Notes: generated by a model not told the origin, from the letters alone. Counted from the first letter of the stretch, positions 27,801-36,325 are shown. The stretch is 64,000 bases of DNA from Elusimicrobiaceae bacterium (GCA_017528825.1 JAFXOI010000001.1:124001-188000); one strand, 5' to 3'. Translations and numbers: made by a program.

Positions 27801-28361
27801 TCCTATTTTTCGCGCTTAAATTGCGTGGACATTAAAACAATTTTAGACGGAAAAGCCTCCGGAAGACTCAATGTGATTGGTATTGTAACCCGCATGAAAA
27901 AACGACAAAATAAGCAAAAAAAAGAATGGGCCCAATTTGTCATTGAAGATTGTACCGGCTCTATTGCCATTAATGCGTTTGCCCGCACGTGGGAACAAGT
28001 AGGGCACAAAATCACGCCCAATGCCATTTTGTTTTTCTCCGGAGAGGTGCGCATTGATGATGAGAGTGCGCGGGTGGAAATGAATTTACAGGATGTAGGA
28101 AATGTAACGGATTTAATTGCCAATATCGCTACAAAGCTGACTATCCGACTTCCCGCTAATTACGAGCCTGCTCAATTGCAAAAACTCAAGCTCCTCTTAG
28201 ATGCTGCCAAAGGAGTGACCAAAGTGTATTTGGAAGTCCCTTCTAAACAAGACCCCTCTAAACTACACCGGATTCGCACCGGCAAATCCATCATGGTGCA
28301 CCGGGCACTGCTGGAACATTTAGAAAACACATTGGGTGAAAAAGCGTGGAGTTTTGAATAA
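24864..28361 (+). CDS. dnaE: DNA polymerase III alpha subunit
   Basis: 1165-aa replicative polymerase. N-terminal PHP domain (HLHNHSEYSLLDGML), C-family palm with PDLDIDMSDTGRERVIDYV supplying the catalytic aspartates, GYGFNKSHSYAYALVSYQ in the fingers, HhH region, then an OB fold (VIGIVTRMKKRQNKQKKEWA). Full length. TATAAT at 24844-24849 gives a leader of under 10 bases with no ribosome site. Confidence 0.96.
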   Translation: MKEFVHLHNHSEYSLLDGMLRISEHHKPSRFLKGLAEQGIKSLAITDHGNMYGALDFYESARGAGLKPIVGCEVYITEGKYTEKDKSRTGHLTLLAKNHQGYLNLMQLNSEAWVNGFYYHPRIDKELLAKYSEGLIALSGCLKGFVSQYALTAPFEKTCAIAQEYADIMGPGNYYIELMDHGIKEEQEALPILKEVAKKLGLKTVATNDCHYEKKEDWEAHDVNLCISTGKTLADPQRLKMTTHDLYFKSPDEMYELFAHTPQALETTLEIAEKCNLEFPKHGFILPNFDIPPQYPNSAEYFKALCREGLNKKMHGNVPPEYMKQLEFEFDVIIKMGFDCYFLIVQDFIHWARQHDIPIGPGRGSGAGSIVAYSLDITRVDPIKSKLLFERFLNPDRVSMPDLDIDMSDTGRERVIDYVRQKYGADKVSQIITFGTMKAKLAVRDVARVMGISVTETNRVAKMIPNDPKITLDDALNNIKELQVEVANNPTSKQLFDMARKIEGLKRHTGIHAAGVLITKESVSHYVPLARGAKDAITTQFEGEPCSNLGLLKMDFLGLRTLTVIDNAEKLIRARHNPNFDINEIPLDDKKTYDLLCACQTLGIFQLESGGMRDLIKKLQPTQFGDISALVALYRPGPMESGMMDMFVRRKSGQEKITYETPLLENVLKDTYGCMLYQEQIMQISKVLGGFTPGEADTLRKAMGKKKLEVMEQFGKKFIAGAKAHNIPEKTATHIYDQMKAFAGYGFNKSHSYAYALVSYQTAYLKANYPIEFMCAALTNEIGHNAIGADDKENKIATYLEEAKKMGFEILPPDINKSQPEFSVEQKDGKEYIRYALEAIKNAGTEGCISIANEAKKKPFESLEDMCARIDIYQANKKTIESLTKAGALDSLLPDKDPKEARAILLSQIDQAIDTAHLIAKEQENCTASLFGDDFSATMTLKKKESTTVTRPLTQNELLGYEKEVMGIYFSGHPIARYQSYFSRLNCVDIKTILDGKASGRLNVIGIVTRMKKRQNKQKKEWAQFVIEDCTGSIAINAFARTWEQVGHKITPNAILFFSGEVRIDDESARVEMNLQDVGNVTDLIANIATKLTIRLPANYEPAQLQKLKLLLDAAKGVTKVYLEVPSKQDPSKLHRIRTGKSIMVHRALLEHLENTLGEKAWSFE

Positions 28362-28382
28362 ACTATCCGTCGCGAGTACCAT

Positions 28383-28829
28383 GTGTTGCAAACACATTCT
28401 TTTCATTGGAAGCATCCCGATAAAATAAGGTCAAGCGCGTACTCTTTGCATCTTCATCAGCCATTTATGCAACTGGACTATGAACATCGCCCACTCGTAC
28501 TGGACTGGGACGGACGGCAACGGCGTGATTTTATCTCCGTACATGATATTGTGCAGGCCAATTTATTGGCCATTGAAAAAGCCTCTGCCGGGCAAACCTA
28601 CAACGTCGCCACTGGGAATAGTTGCACGCTGCTTGAACTAGTCGATATGATAGAAAAAACAGCAGGCTATCCTTTGCAACGCATCAGAGGCCCCAAACGT
28701 CCGGGAGATCTGCATCAATCTTGTGCCGATATCAGCAAACTGCGCAATTTAGGATTTGTTCCGAAAGTTACTTTACAACAAGGACTAACCGAGATGTGGC
28801 AACATCAACTGCGCCAAAAAACGAAGTAA
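28383..28829 (+). pseudogene. C-terminal fragment of an NAD-dependent sugar epimerase
   Basis: 148 codons that match only the C-terminal half of an extended short-chain dehydrogenase: RRDFISVHDIVQANLLAIE, YNVATGNSCTLLELVDMI, and a final helix with RGPKRPGDLHQSCADISK. The Rossmann half with the glycine motif and the YxxxK active site is missing; only dnaE lies upstream. The GTG start has no clear ribosome site. Most likely a decayed remnant; expression as a small protein cannot be excluded. Confidence 0.65.
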
Positions 28830-28832
28830 AAA

Positions 28833-29492
28833 TCAAAACCGATAACCTAGCCCTGCCGTTACTTCCTGGCGAATATGCGGGCCTTCAAACAAAAAATTAT
28901 CCCATTTCTTGCGGTCATAATGGATGACATAATCGCCAAACAGGAAAAGATCTTTCCATAGACGTACTTTTCCCCCGATTCCGGCCACCAATACCAAACT
29001 TTTTTGATTAAAATCGCGATGTTGACGTTTGAAGCGGCTTTGCTGACTGGCTTGACCTATTCCCGCCAGTAGATACAGTTGTGGCTCTGTGTTAGGTGTC
29101 AGAACAACTCTGAGCAAGGCTTCCCATTCATTGCGTTCAAAGGCCGTGAGCGCTTTTGTTTTCATATCAGCCGATTTGAGTTGTTCTACCGCTAAACCGG
29201 CCGCTATAATGTCGTTGAAGTGAAAAAATCCTCTCAGTTGCCACCCGCGCATCGCCCGAGAGATGGAATTATTTTCCTTGTCTTGTATTTCTCCGGCAGA
29301 CAATACGCCCGCCGCGTCTATCTCAAACAAAGACAGACTAGGAGCAGTAGCACGCTTTTCTTCATACACTTGAGGGATAGGCCGGTAAACACGATAACTT
29401 TGTGCTTGGCTTTTAGTTGCGATAAAACACAAAAGACCTGATAAAATAATTACGCTATACCAGTAACGCCCTAAGGATAATTGTCGAACCAT
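28833..29492 (-). CDS. Outer-membrane beta-barrel protein (OmpA/OmpX-like size)
   Basis: 219 aa with a signal sequence (about 1-31, cut after SQAQ). Alternating hydrophobic strands fill the rest, and it ends in AGLGYRF, the terminal aromatic signature read by the BAM machinery. No specific family is recognised; an eight-stranded barrel is likely by size. Confidence 0.75.
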   Translation of the reverse strand: MVRQLSLGRYWYSVIILSGLLCFIATKSQAQSYRVYRPIPQVYEEKRATAPSLSLFEIDAAGVLSAGEIQDKENNSISRAMRGWQLRGFFHFNDIIAAGLAVEQLKSADMKTKALTAFERNEWEALLRVVLTPNTEPQLYLLAGIGQASQQSRFKRQHRDFNQKSLVLVAGIGGKVRLWKDLFLFGDYVIHYDRKKWDNFLFEGPHIRQEVTAGLGYRF

Positions 29493-29653
29493 AGACGTTT
29501 ATTTTATAAAAAGTATTTTCGGGATTTATATAATGTTTTTCTAAAAGAAAAACAGCCTTTTTAGATTACCTGTATAGACGGTGTTTGGCTACAAAAACAA
29601 GGCTTTTTTGCGTTAATATCCTCTCAAAATATCTGTCCTCAAGTGAAATATGG

Positions 29654-29691
29654 TATAATAAAAATAGATTTAAGCCCGGTTGGCGCAGGGC
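29654..29691 (+). repeat. Old tRNA-Val promoter plus 5' fragment
   Basis: TATAAT (29654-29659), then 14 bases, then GCCCGGTTGGCGCAGGG (29674-29690). The intact tRNA-Val has the same box at the same distance and the same first 17 bases with one change. This is the stump of the original gene, cut by an integration. About 90 bases of unrelated DNA separate it from the next partial copy at 29783. Confidence 0.7.
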
Positions 29692-29782
29692 TAGTAAAAT
29701 TAAGTTCGTTCCCGACAGGGAACCGCGCGCCGAAGTAAAAAGTTACGGTTTATACCGAGCTATGTTTAGTTGTATCAATCGT

Positions 29783-29826
29783 TTTAAGCCCAGTTGGCGC
29801 AGGGGTAGCGCGTTCCCTTGACATGG
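29783..29826 (+). repeat. attL: 44-base duplicate of tRNA-Val 5' half
   Basis: 44 bases identical to 36691-36734, running from five bases before the tRNA through the anticodon to ACATGG. After this the sequence diverges, so the crossover lies at the anticodon stem. It marks the left end of a ~6.9-kb element whose right end is the intact tRNA-Val. Confidence 0.82.
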
Positions 29827-29925
29827 AGACATGCAAAATCAGTTTTTAACCGCTTATTAGTCCTCGTTCTACGACGAGGATTTTGCTTTTTATACTCCAT
29901 TACTAACCACCTTCAAAATGGGCAA

Positions 29926-29943
29926 GTGTCCAAAAAGTGTCCA
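29926..29943 (+). promoter_or_regulatory. Left integrase arm-site candidate
   Basis: The 18-base sequence GTGTCCAAAAAGTGTCCA contains two GTGTCCA units 11 bases apart. The identical 18 bases occur at 36528-36545 near the other end. Position about 100 bases inside attL fits arm-type integrase binding. Confidence 0.5.
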
Positions 29944-29985
29944 TTTTTGCATAAAATCGTACCTAAAATGGACTTTTGGCAAGCA

Positions 29986-30984
29986 TTACGCTTTACCTTG
30001 GGGCGTATTCATGCAAGCAATAACTTCTTTCAAGTATTCCGGGCTAAAGTGAGCATAGCGGTTGGTCATACGTGGCGTAGTGTGTCCTAAAATACCTTGT
30101 AAATTGGACATAGACCCGTTATGTACCCGGAATGTAGTAGCAAACGTATGCCGTAAGTCATGGAATGTTAGCCCTTTTAATCCGGCTTTGGCTTTAGCAC
30201 GCTTAAACGCACTTTCAAATGTACTTACTTTCATCGTAAAAACTCTACCGGACTTCTTTGCTCCGATTTCAGACAATACCGCTTGTAAATTGTTTGACAT
30301 AGGCACAATACGTTTTTTGCGTGTTTTAGATTGTAAGATATAAATAACACCCAACTCCATATCCACATTAGACCAATCAAGATCAAAGATTTCCCGTCTC
30401 CTCATACCGGAATGAAGAGCAAACCGCACAATTTGTTGAGCTTGTTTGTTTTTACAATACTGAAATAATTGTGTTAATTTATCATTACCCCAATATGACT
30501 CACGGTTATTATCTTCCGGCTTTTTAGCTACCACTATGCACGGGTTTTTACCGTTCCACAAATCGTGTTTGATACCAAACTCTATAACGGCTCCTAATAC
30601 CGCAAAATAACGGTTACATGTACTGCTCTTGTGTGTGTCAGCTAACTCATTATAAAATTGTTGCAATTTGGCACTGGTTAGATATTTCATTTTCACATTA
30701 CCCAACGTATTTTTTAACATCTTCCACATAGAATATGCCGAACGTCCCGGCAGTTCTTTTCCGTGAAGTTGCCAATAAGCGTCCGCTAGTTGTCCATACG
30801 TTACTTTTAAGGTGCGACGTTCCGGAAAGAAAACATCATCTTCTTTTTCTTTCATGAGGCGTGTGGCTACTTCTTCAGCATATTTCTTTGTACCATGTAT
30901 TTTCTTACGCCACCGCTTGCCTTCACTATCACGGAAGTCAATAAGATATACTTTGCCTTTTTCAATTTCCTTCACATGCTTCAT
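29986..30984 (-). CDS. Tyrosine integrase of the tRNA-Val element
   Basis: 332-aa site-specific recombinase. An N-terminal SAM-like core-binding domain covers about 60-150; the catalytic domain has Arg in ALHSGMRRREIFDL, HDLRHTFATTF (HxxR), and LGHTTPRMTNRYAHF with the nucleophilic Tyr. It sits next to attL with its 3' end toward the junction. Ribosome site AAGGTG precedes the ATG. Confidence 0.93.
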   Translation of the reverse strand: MKHVKEIEKGKVYLIDFRDSEGKRWRKKIHGTKKYAEEVATRLMKEKEDDVFFPERRTLKVTYGQLADAYWQLHGKELPGRSAYSMWKMLKNTLGNVKMKYLTSAKLQQFYNELADTHKSSTCNRYFAVLGAVIEFGIKHDLWNGKNPCIVVAKKPEDNNRESYWGNDKLTQLFQYCKNKQAQQIVRFALHSGMRRREIFDLDWSNVDMELGVIYILQSKTRKKRIVPMSNNLQAVLSEIGAKKSGRVFTMKVSTFESAFKRAKAKAGLKGLTFHDLRHTFATTFRVHNGSMSNLQGILGHTTPRMTNRYAHFSPEYLKEVIACMNTPQGKA

Positions 30985-31061
30985 ATCACACCTTTATAAC
31001 ACCTATCTACTCTTTACTTCGCTTTACTTTTCAACGTGTATTTATGAAATTTATTTATATC

Positions 31062-31144
31062 TATCAATATATATCAATATAACATATTATTTATCAATAG
31101 TCAATAGTTTTTTATATCTTTCAATACCCACAATGTGTTATAAT
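31062..31144 (+). promoter_or_regulatory. Phased TATCAATA repeats and promoter of RHH gene
   Basis: TATCAATA occurs at 31062, 31072 and 31092, with weaker copies at about 31101 and 31119, spaced near 10 or 20 bases, so on one face of the helix. A -10 TGT-TATAAT (31136-31144) follows, six bases before the ATG at 31151. The repeats lie between the divergent integrase and RHH genes and are likely the RHH protein's own operator. Confidence 0.55.
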
Positions 31145-31150
31145 ATAGGC

Positions 31151-31303
31151 ATGGAAAAACAAACATCAAAGAAAACCAATCCGACTATTGCTTTTGTAGC
31201 TACTCCGGAAATCGTACAGGCCTTAGAAAAACGTTCTAAAACAGAGGAACGCAGTATTTCTTGGCTGATCCGCAAAGCATTGGAAGCGTATTTGCATATC
31301 TAA
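31151..31303 (+). CDS. Ribbon-helix-helix protein (CopG/Arc-like)
   Basis: 50 aa. PTIAFVATPEIVQALEKRSK followed by TEERSISWLIRKALEAYL fits a beta strand plus two helices as in RHH repressors. A longer reading from 30812 has no support. Probably controls integrase or replication genes of the element. Leaderless: ATG six bases after the -10 and no ribosome site. Confidence 0.75.
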   Translation: MEKQTSKKTNPTIAFVATPEIVQALEKRSKTEERSISWLIRKALEAYLHI

Positions 31304-31435
31304 TACTATTTCCGTTATAGCGGGGTGCTTTTTAGCTGCAATCAGTGCCATCTAAACAGCACCCACGCTTACGACCTGTAATAAGCTATTTTAAATGCCT
31401 TTTCCTGCGCCAAAATAGCCTATTATTGGCGTTTC

Positions 31436-31612
31436 TTAGCTTGCTGAACTATCTAGCCACTCTTCTATCTTTTCCGCAACAAACAACACTTTGCGGCCTA
31501 TTTTACGGACACAGTCTGCGGGAATTCTTCCCATACTTTTCCAAGTATAGATCGTTCCCGGTGTGCTCCGTAGATACTCAGCTAATTCTTCTGCTGTTAT
31601 TAGCTTTTCCAT
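31436..31612 (-). CDS. Excisionase-type HTH protein
   Basis: 58 aa. MEKLITAEELAEYLRSTPGT then IYTWKSMGRIPA and a final RKVLFVAEKIEEWL make a helix-turn-helix of the HTH_17/AlpA/excisionase type. It lies 21 bases after the replication gene and is probably cotranscribed with it. A homologous domain is fused to the C-terminus of the replication protein in the second island (60290-61579). Confidence 0.75.
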   Translation of the reverse strand: MEKLITAEELAEYLRSTPGTIYTWKSMGRIPADCVRKIGRKVLFVAEKIEEWLDSSAS

Positions 31613-31633
31613 CTTTAATTCTCCTAATTTAAA

Positions 31634-32746
31634 TTACCCCAAAGGGGTTGAAATCAATAGCTCTATAATCGCTAGTAGTACTGGGGCAAAAAGACACGTA
31701 TTATCTTCATTTACGATCTCTTTGCGAGTTAATCCGTCCAAGTATGTTTTACTGATTGGACTTAATGCTTTTACTTCTTTCATAAACAGCTCCTTAAATT
31801 CAGCTAGATAATTCACATCTTCCAGCTGTAATGTTTCAAATCGTCTCATAAAATCACGCGCATGTCGCTTGTCAAAATGCTGTTCTATTATCTTTCTCAC
31901 AGACTCTACTCCTCCGTACACACAAGCAAGCACATACATCATATCGGTCAATAGGGAGCGTGTATTGTCATGTTTGTATTGATCTAGCCACACATGCACT
32001 TTATCTATTGCTTTTGGTTTATCGGGTATATGCCAATGTTGCATAGTTTGAGTGAGATTCTTCTGCAGTACAGAGAAGATAATGTTGTGTGCAATCAATT
32101 CGTTAAGACAGCACGATTTTATAGATATACCGCACACTGCTAATTCACGACGGATTTCTTTGGCAGTTTTAAGGGAGCATTCAAAGCGGTAAAACGTACC
32201 CGGAAGATTCTTTAATATATCTTTTAGATCTTGCGGAGCATGCTTATCTTGCAGTATTTCAGCAGTCTTGTTATAGAAGGCTATCTTGCGTAGTTTGAGT
32301 GAGCTGGCAGACATGTGTCCTTCGTCGGGATAGAATGTAAATGCTTGCTTATAATGACCGCCTCTATGAATATCTTGAAGATAAGGATATAATGTCTGAC
32401 TACTATACGGAACATAGCATTCTTTTGCGTAGTCCAAACGGTATGTATGAGCGTATAGTAAAATGGCAGGACAAGTGATAATCTGAGCCTTCCACAAGGC
32501 ATCTTTCAGACGAACCAATACACACAATATATCATCCGGAGTAATTTCAAACAAGTTGTTTCCATACAACAGTTTAGCAGGACAAAATTCAATCTTTAAC
32601 TTGTCATCAGATAATACTTCTGTGTATGGAAAATAGTCTTGCTGTTGACGTAAATACTTCAAATTTTGTACAACACTTAACGAGTCAGGTATCTTTGATT
32701 GATACTCTGTATTAGGCTCTAATAATATGCCAACTGTGTTAATCAT
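31634..32746 (-). CDS. Phage/plasmid replication protein, II/X-like
   Basis: 370 aa. MINTV near the start, then EFCPAKLLYGNNLFEITPDD, which matches VRFSVPKLIYGNNLLEVTDA in the 60290-61579 protein. This pattern resembles gene II/X-type initiators of filamentous-phage-like rolling-circle replication. The catalytic Tyr cannot be assigned with certainty. It suggests that the element can replicate as a phage satellite or plasmid. Confidence 0.65.
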   Translation of the reverse strand: MINTVGILLEPNTEYQSKIPDSLSVVQNLKYLRQQQDYFPYTEVLSDDKLKIEFCPAKLLYGNNLFEITPDDILCVLVRLKDALWKAQIITCPAILLYAHTYRLDYAKECYVPYSSQTLYPYLQDIHRGGHYKQAFTFYPDEGHMSASSLKLRKIAFYNKTAEILQDKHAPQDLKDILKNLPGTFYRFECSLKTAKEIRRELAVCGISIKSCCLNELIAHNIIFSVLQKNLTQTMQHWHIPDKPKAIDKVHVWLDQYKHDNTRSLLTDMMYVLACVYGGVESVRKIIEQHFDKRHARDFMRRFETLQLEDVNYLAEFKELFMKEVKALSPISKTYLDGLTRKEIVNEDNTCLFAPVLLAIIELLISTPLG

Positions 32747-32771
32747 AACGCTTCATCCTGCCTTTAATTGA

Positions 32772-32964
32772 TTTAAATCCCTATATGTATAACCTATTCG
32801 TTCGGTCTGTTGTGCTTTATAGTGTTATGCAGTTAAACGCATTAAAACCCCTATATATATAAATCATCTGTTCTGTCTGGGACTTAATCCGTCTGAGAAA
32901 GCATCTTTATAAGCAGAAAATCCAACAAGCAAAAGCGGGGATTTATGCCTTAGCATAAACCCGC
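32772..32964. other. Origin-like region: direct repeats and a 12-bp hairpin
   Basis: Two diverged repeats of about 36 bases (32772-32810 and 32841-32879; core CCCTATATrTATAA...TCTG) are followed by a strong hairpin at 32935-32964: GCGGG, GA bulge, TTTATGC, loop CTTA, GCATAAA, CCCGC. It lies just upstream of the replication gene, where a rolling-circle origin is expected. The rest of the 560-base gap shows only a short GTAA-capped hairpin near 33200 and no convincing gene. Confidence 0.5.
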
Positions 32965-33306
32965 GCGCACCACTTTGCGCCACTTTTTGTCCACAGCAAA
33001 GCACAATTAACACTTAAAAACCGAGAAACAGATGGTTTATGCACGCGGTAAGTGTTTCAAAAATTACTAATTCTCAGGGGAATTTTAGGTGTGAATTAAA
33101 AGAGGATTTAAATACATTAAGCTATAGAGGAAAACACGCTCTGTATCATTGCAAAAAACATAGGACCTGTTTTGAGGATAGATTTAGATATGGCCTCCAA
33201 GCGTGCGTAAGCACGCGCATGCGGTCATCTGCCACAAAAGCTACCCAAATTCTTAAATTCTAGTGGGTTATTTAGATCCTATAGTTAAAAATGGTATACT
33301 ACAAAC

Positions 33307-34275
33307 ATGAGAAAAGTATTTAGAAATGAAACGGATATTGTTGAATTCTTTGCTAATCCTAGTTTATCTTTAATGGAACTAGAGAATTATTCATTTGAGG
33401 TTGAACAATGGCCTGATTTGACAGTAAAAGATCCTAATCGTGATATGGTAATGGAGTATAGCTTTATCCAAAGTCTTACTGCCTTGCAAGAAGAAATTTA
33501 CCACTCTTATGCACTCTTAAAATATCATAATCGCACGAAAAAACTTACAGAAGTAGAAAAACAATCATTACATATTCAAGTTAAAGTCAAAGCTGGATGT
33601 ACAGAATTTGTTGTGAACGGTGCTGAAATTGCTAAGGAGTTAATACAAAATCTGACTGGTACACAGGTAATGCTATGTGTGATTTCTTTTATATTGTGTT
33701 ATTTCAGCTCTTCTGCATATTCTCAGTATTTAAAGAATAAGACAGAATTGAAGGAAAAGGATTTGGAGTCAGATAAGTATAAAGCGGCAATAGAAACTTT
33801 AGGAAAAGCAAACGAACTAAATGCAGAAATTTGTAAGAGAAGTATAGAAGTTAAAAAAGAGATTATTAAACCTTTAGCTATCAATAAACAGGTGCAAATC
33901 GGAACATCTTTGTTCACTCAAGAAGAATTAGAAGATGTATTGAAAAAAAGCAGATCTTCTTTTGATCAAACACGGCTAGATGATTTTTACACGATTGAAA
34001 AGGTAGAACAGATTGAGGACAGTGGATTTAAATGTACGTTAGGTAATAATAATTATTCTTTTAGTGCTATTTTGCCAAATTCACTATTCAATGATGATAA
34101 GCTTCCTATTATTCAGAATAGTCTGTTTAAAAGAACGCCTATCTTTTGTGTTATCAACGCTAAAGTATGTGATAATCGGCTTAAAGATGCAGAATTGCTT
34201 GATGTTGCATATAGCAAAGTTCCGTATAACAAGCCTAATTTAATTCAAGTAGAAGATATTGAGGAAGAGTCTTAA
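33307..34275 (+). CDS. Membrane-anchored protein of unknown function
   Basis: 322 aa. A polar N-terminal domain (1-115), one membrane segment (about 118-137: TQVMLCVISFILCYFSSSAY), then a Lys/Glu-rich helix and a C-terminal beta-rich domain (about 200-320). No family recognised. It has its own extended -10 (TGG-TATACT), six bases before the ATG, so probably leaderless. It sits in the cargo part of the tRNA-Val element beside the coiled-coil nuclease; a defence role is a guess. Confidence 0.65.
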   Translation: MRKVFRNETDIVEFFANPSLSLMELENYSFEVEQWPDLTVKDPNRDMVMEYSFIQSLTALQEEIYHSYALLKYHNRTKKLTEVEKQSLHIQVKVKAGCTEFVVNGAEIAKELIQNLTGTQVMLCVISFILCYFSSSAYSQYLKNKTELKEKDLESDKYKAAIETLGKANELNAEICKRSIEVKKEIIKPLAINKQVQIGTSLFTQEELEDVLKKSRSSFDQTRLDDFYTIEKVEQIEDSGFKCTLGNNNYSFSAILPNSLFNDDKLPIIQNSLFKRTPIFCVINAKVCDNRLKDAELLDVAYSKVPYNKPNLIQVEDIEEES

Positions 34276-34519
34276 AACAGGATTTTGTGTAAATTAGTGC
34301 GTTGTTATCATAGGAGGAACCATTTCCCTCCTTGATCAGTTCTCCACCTAGACTTTGGCCATTAAGCTTTACATCACAGAGCAGACGGAAGTATTTATCT
34401 CACCCACAGGTGTGCAGCAGAAGTTTTCCGCCTTTTCAATGACATAATTCAGGAGAAACGGAAATTAAATAACATGCCTGCAGATGAGGTAAGGTACCAT
34501 GCCCTAAACGAGTAAGAAA

Positions 34520-36325
34520 CTACTCCGTTGGATGCCAACGATAGGCTCTTCTAAAACCCATTTTTTCGGCTTCTGCTACTGTTTTTGCATAAAAGGCATT
34601 AGGGTTATTCCCAAGTTGAAAATTATCATATTGCTGATCAAACGGCAGATGAAATATTTTCCCATCAGGCGAATCCGGATTGCACTTGATTTTGGGGTAT
34701 TTCTTATCCAATTTTACATTTTCCCGCAAATCTATGTTCAAAATATGGGCTACCCTTCGTGCGGTATCAGATACCTGTGTTGAAGTAACAAATACGGGAG
34801 TGACTGTTCCTTGTTTTAAAATTTTCCAAGGATCTTCCGTTGGAAAGTGTTCCATAATATAATCAATAGTAGTACCAAATAGTTGGAATATGTAGTTCTC
34901 GTATATGGTTTTGTTTGCGGCCCAATACTTGCACTGTATAAGTTCGGTTTTTCCGTCTTTTGATGCAATGATGTCGATGCCCATATCTTGCCAACGCTTT
35001 TTTGCACCATTCATAATAACTTTCCACTGTTTTATATCGTAGGTATAGCCTATGTAGCGCTCATAAAATAAGCCAATTTGCCAATTCGTTTTATCATAGG
35101 AATCTTCGTATCTGTCCAAAACGCGTTGAAATTTTTCTGTTTTGGTTAAGGTTTCACGCTCTTCCGGTGATAGATAGTGGATAAATACTTCTTCTTCCTC
35201 TTGGTCGTCCGCATTAGCTTTCAGAACAGCTTCCATGGGATATTCCTTAAAATCATTTAACCACGGGAACATTTTTTCATAGGCATTAATGATATATTCA
35301 TATTTGCGTAAGTCTTTAATCTTTGCTTTCTGTTCACGTTTGAGCTCAGCAACAATTTGGCTGGAGTTTAAAGCAGCACGTTTTTTATTGCGGAAATACT
35401 GTGAAAATCTATCAAGATAGTCTGTCGCATATTCTGAGGTTACCTGTCCGAACGCATCACCGGTTTCCAACAATTTTTTACTTAAATTATCTGCAAACTC
35501 TTTTTTAAGGATTTCCAAACTGGCAAAGGATGCATCTATAGCTTTTTGAAAGTTTGCCTGTTTCTCGTTAATCTCACTCATGCATTTCTCTCTATAGCTT
35601 TCAATATTTTGCAAATTTTCGGCACGAACTTGGTCTAATTCGTTTTCTCGTTGCATTCTATGTTCTTCAATAAATTTTAAATTTTTGGCACGATTAGCTT
35701 CTAATTCCGCTTTTTGATTATTAATTTCTAGTTGTTGACTTGCAATAGACGCTAGACTCTTTTCTCTATCCGTTCGAAATTTTCTTCTATCTTCTTCTAA
35801 TAATTTTTGATGAGTCGATATCCATTTGGTTTGATTTTCATTTTCAGTTTGTATCTTATAGACTTTTTCTGACAAGGTAAGTAGATGTTTATAAAAAAAG
35901 AAATAGAGTTGGCAAATTACTTCATATTCCTTTTCTACGAATTCACTGAGTCTAAGTGAATCAAATTTTTCTCTTTCCTTTTCTTCAGGATGTATACGCA
36001 AATATGCTTCTACTTTGCTGATAGCATCTTTTTGAAGAGATGCTGCTATATGATCCTCTACGTACTTAACAAAGCTATAGGGTAATTTCGGAGCTTGTAG
36101 GCCTTTCCACAAATCAACAAATTCCTCCCTTTTATCTAGGAAAGTATATCGAGTGTCCGCTAATTCTTTGATGCATTCTTCATACAACTTGTCCATGAAT
36201 TTTTGAGGTTGAGCAAAAATGACTTTAAAAGTGGCTAGTATCTTGACAATATTTTGCTCCAAAATTTTATTTCGTTCTTTTAAATCAGCTATTTCCTTTT
36301 CGTTATTAGAGAAGAAAAACCCCAT
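34520..36325 (-). CDS. Coiled-coil protein with Mrr-like nuclease domain
   Basis: 601 aa. A long charged helical region (about 1-330, with heptad-like Glu/Lys/Leu patterns) is followed near 420-520 by a PD-(D/E)xK-type domain: QIGLFYERYIGYTY, WQDMGIDIIASKDGKTELIQCKYW (catalytic D...E-x-QCK). The tail resembles restriction endonucleases that sense foreign or modified DNA. No methylase is next to it. Good ribosome site AAGGAG. Candidate defence gene of the element. Confidence 0.75.
   Translation of the reverse strand: MGFFFSNNEKEIADLKERNKILEQNIVKILATFKVIFAQPQKFMDKLYEECIKELADTRYTFLDKREEFVDLWKGLQAPKLPYSFVKYVEDHIAASLQKDAISKVEAYLRIHPEEKEREKFDSLRLSEFVEKEYEVICQLYFFFYKHLLTLSEKVYKIQTENENQTKWISTHQKLLEEDRRKFRTDREKSLASIASQQLEINNQKAELEANRAKNLKFIEEHRMQRENELDQVRAENLQNIESYREKCMSEINEKQANFQKAIDASFASLEILKKEFADNLSKKLLETGDAFGQVTSEYATDYLDRFSQYFRNKKRAALNSSQIVAELKREQKAKIKDLRKYEYIINAYEKMFPWLNDFKEYPMEAVLKANADDQEEEEVFIHYLSPEERETLTKTEKFQRVLDRYEDSYDKTNWQIGLFYERYIGYTYDIKQWKVIMNGAKKRWQDMGIDIIASKDGKTELIQCKYWAANKTIYENYIFQLFGTTIDYIMEHFPTEDPWKILKQGTVTPVFVTSTQVSDTARRVAHILNIDLRENVKLDKKYPKIKCNPDSPDGKIFHLPFDQQYDNFQLGNNPNAFYAKTVAEAEKMGFRRAYRWHPTE

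Noticed and set aside
28383-28829. A functional sugar epimerase
   Set aside because: The NAD-binding half and the catalytic YxxxK are missing; listed as a fragment.
31021-31150. A CRISPR-like array
   Set aside because: The TATCAATA repeats are too short and closely spaced, and no cas gene is present anywhere in the window.
33039-33263. A 74-aa protein in the origin-like region
   Set aside because: No ribosome site or promoter fits, codon use is unlike its neighbours, and the region contains a perfect hairpin. Not listed as a gene.
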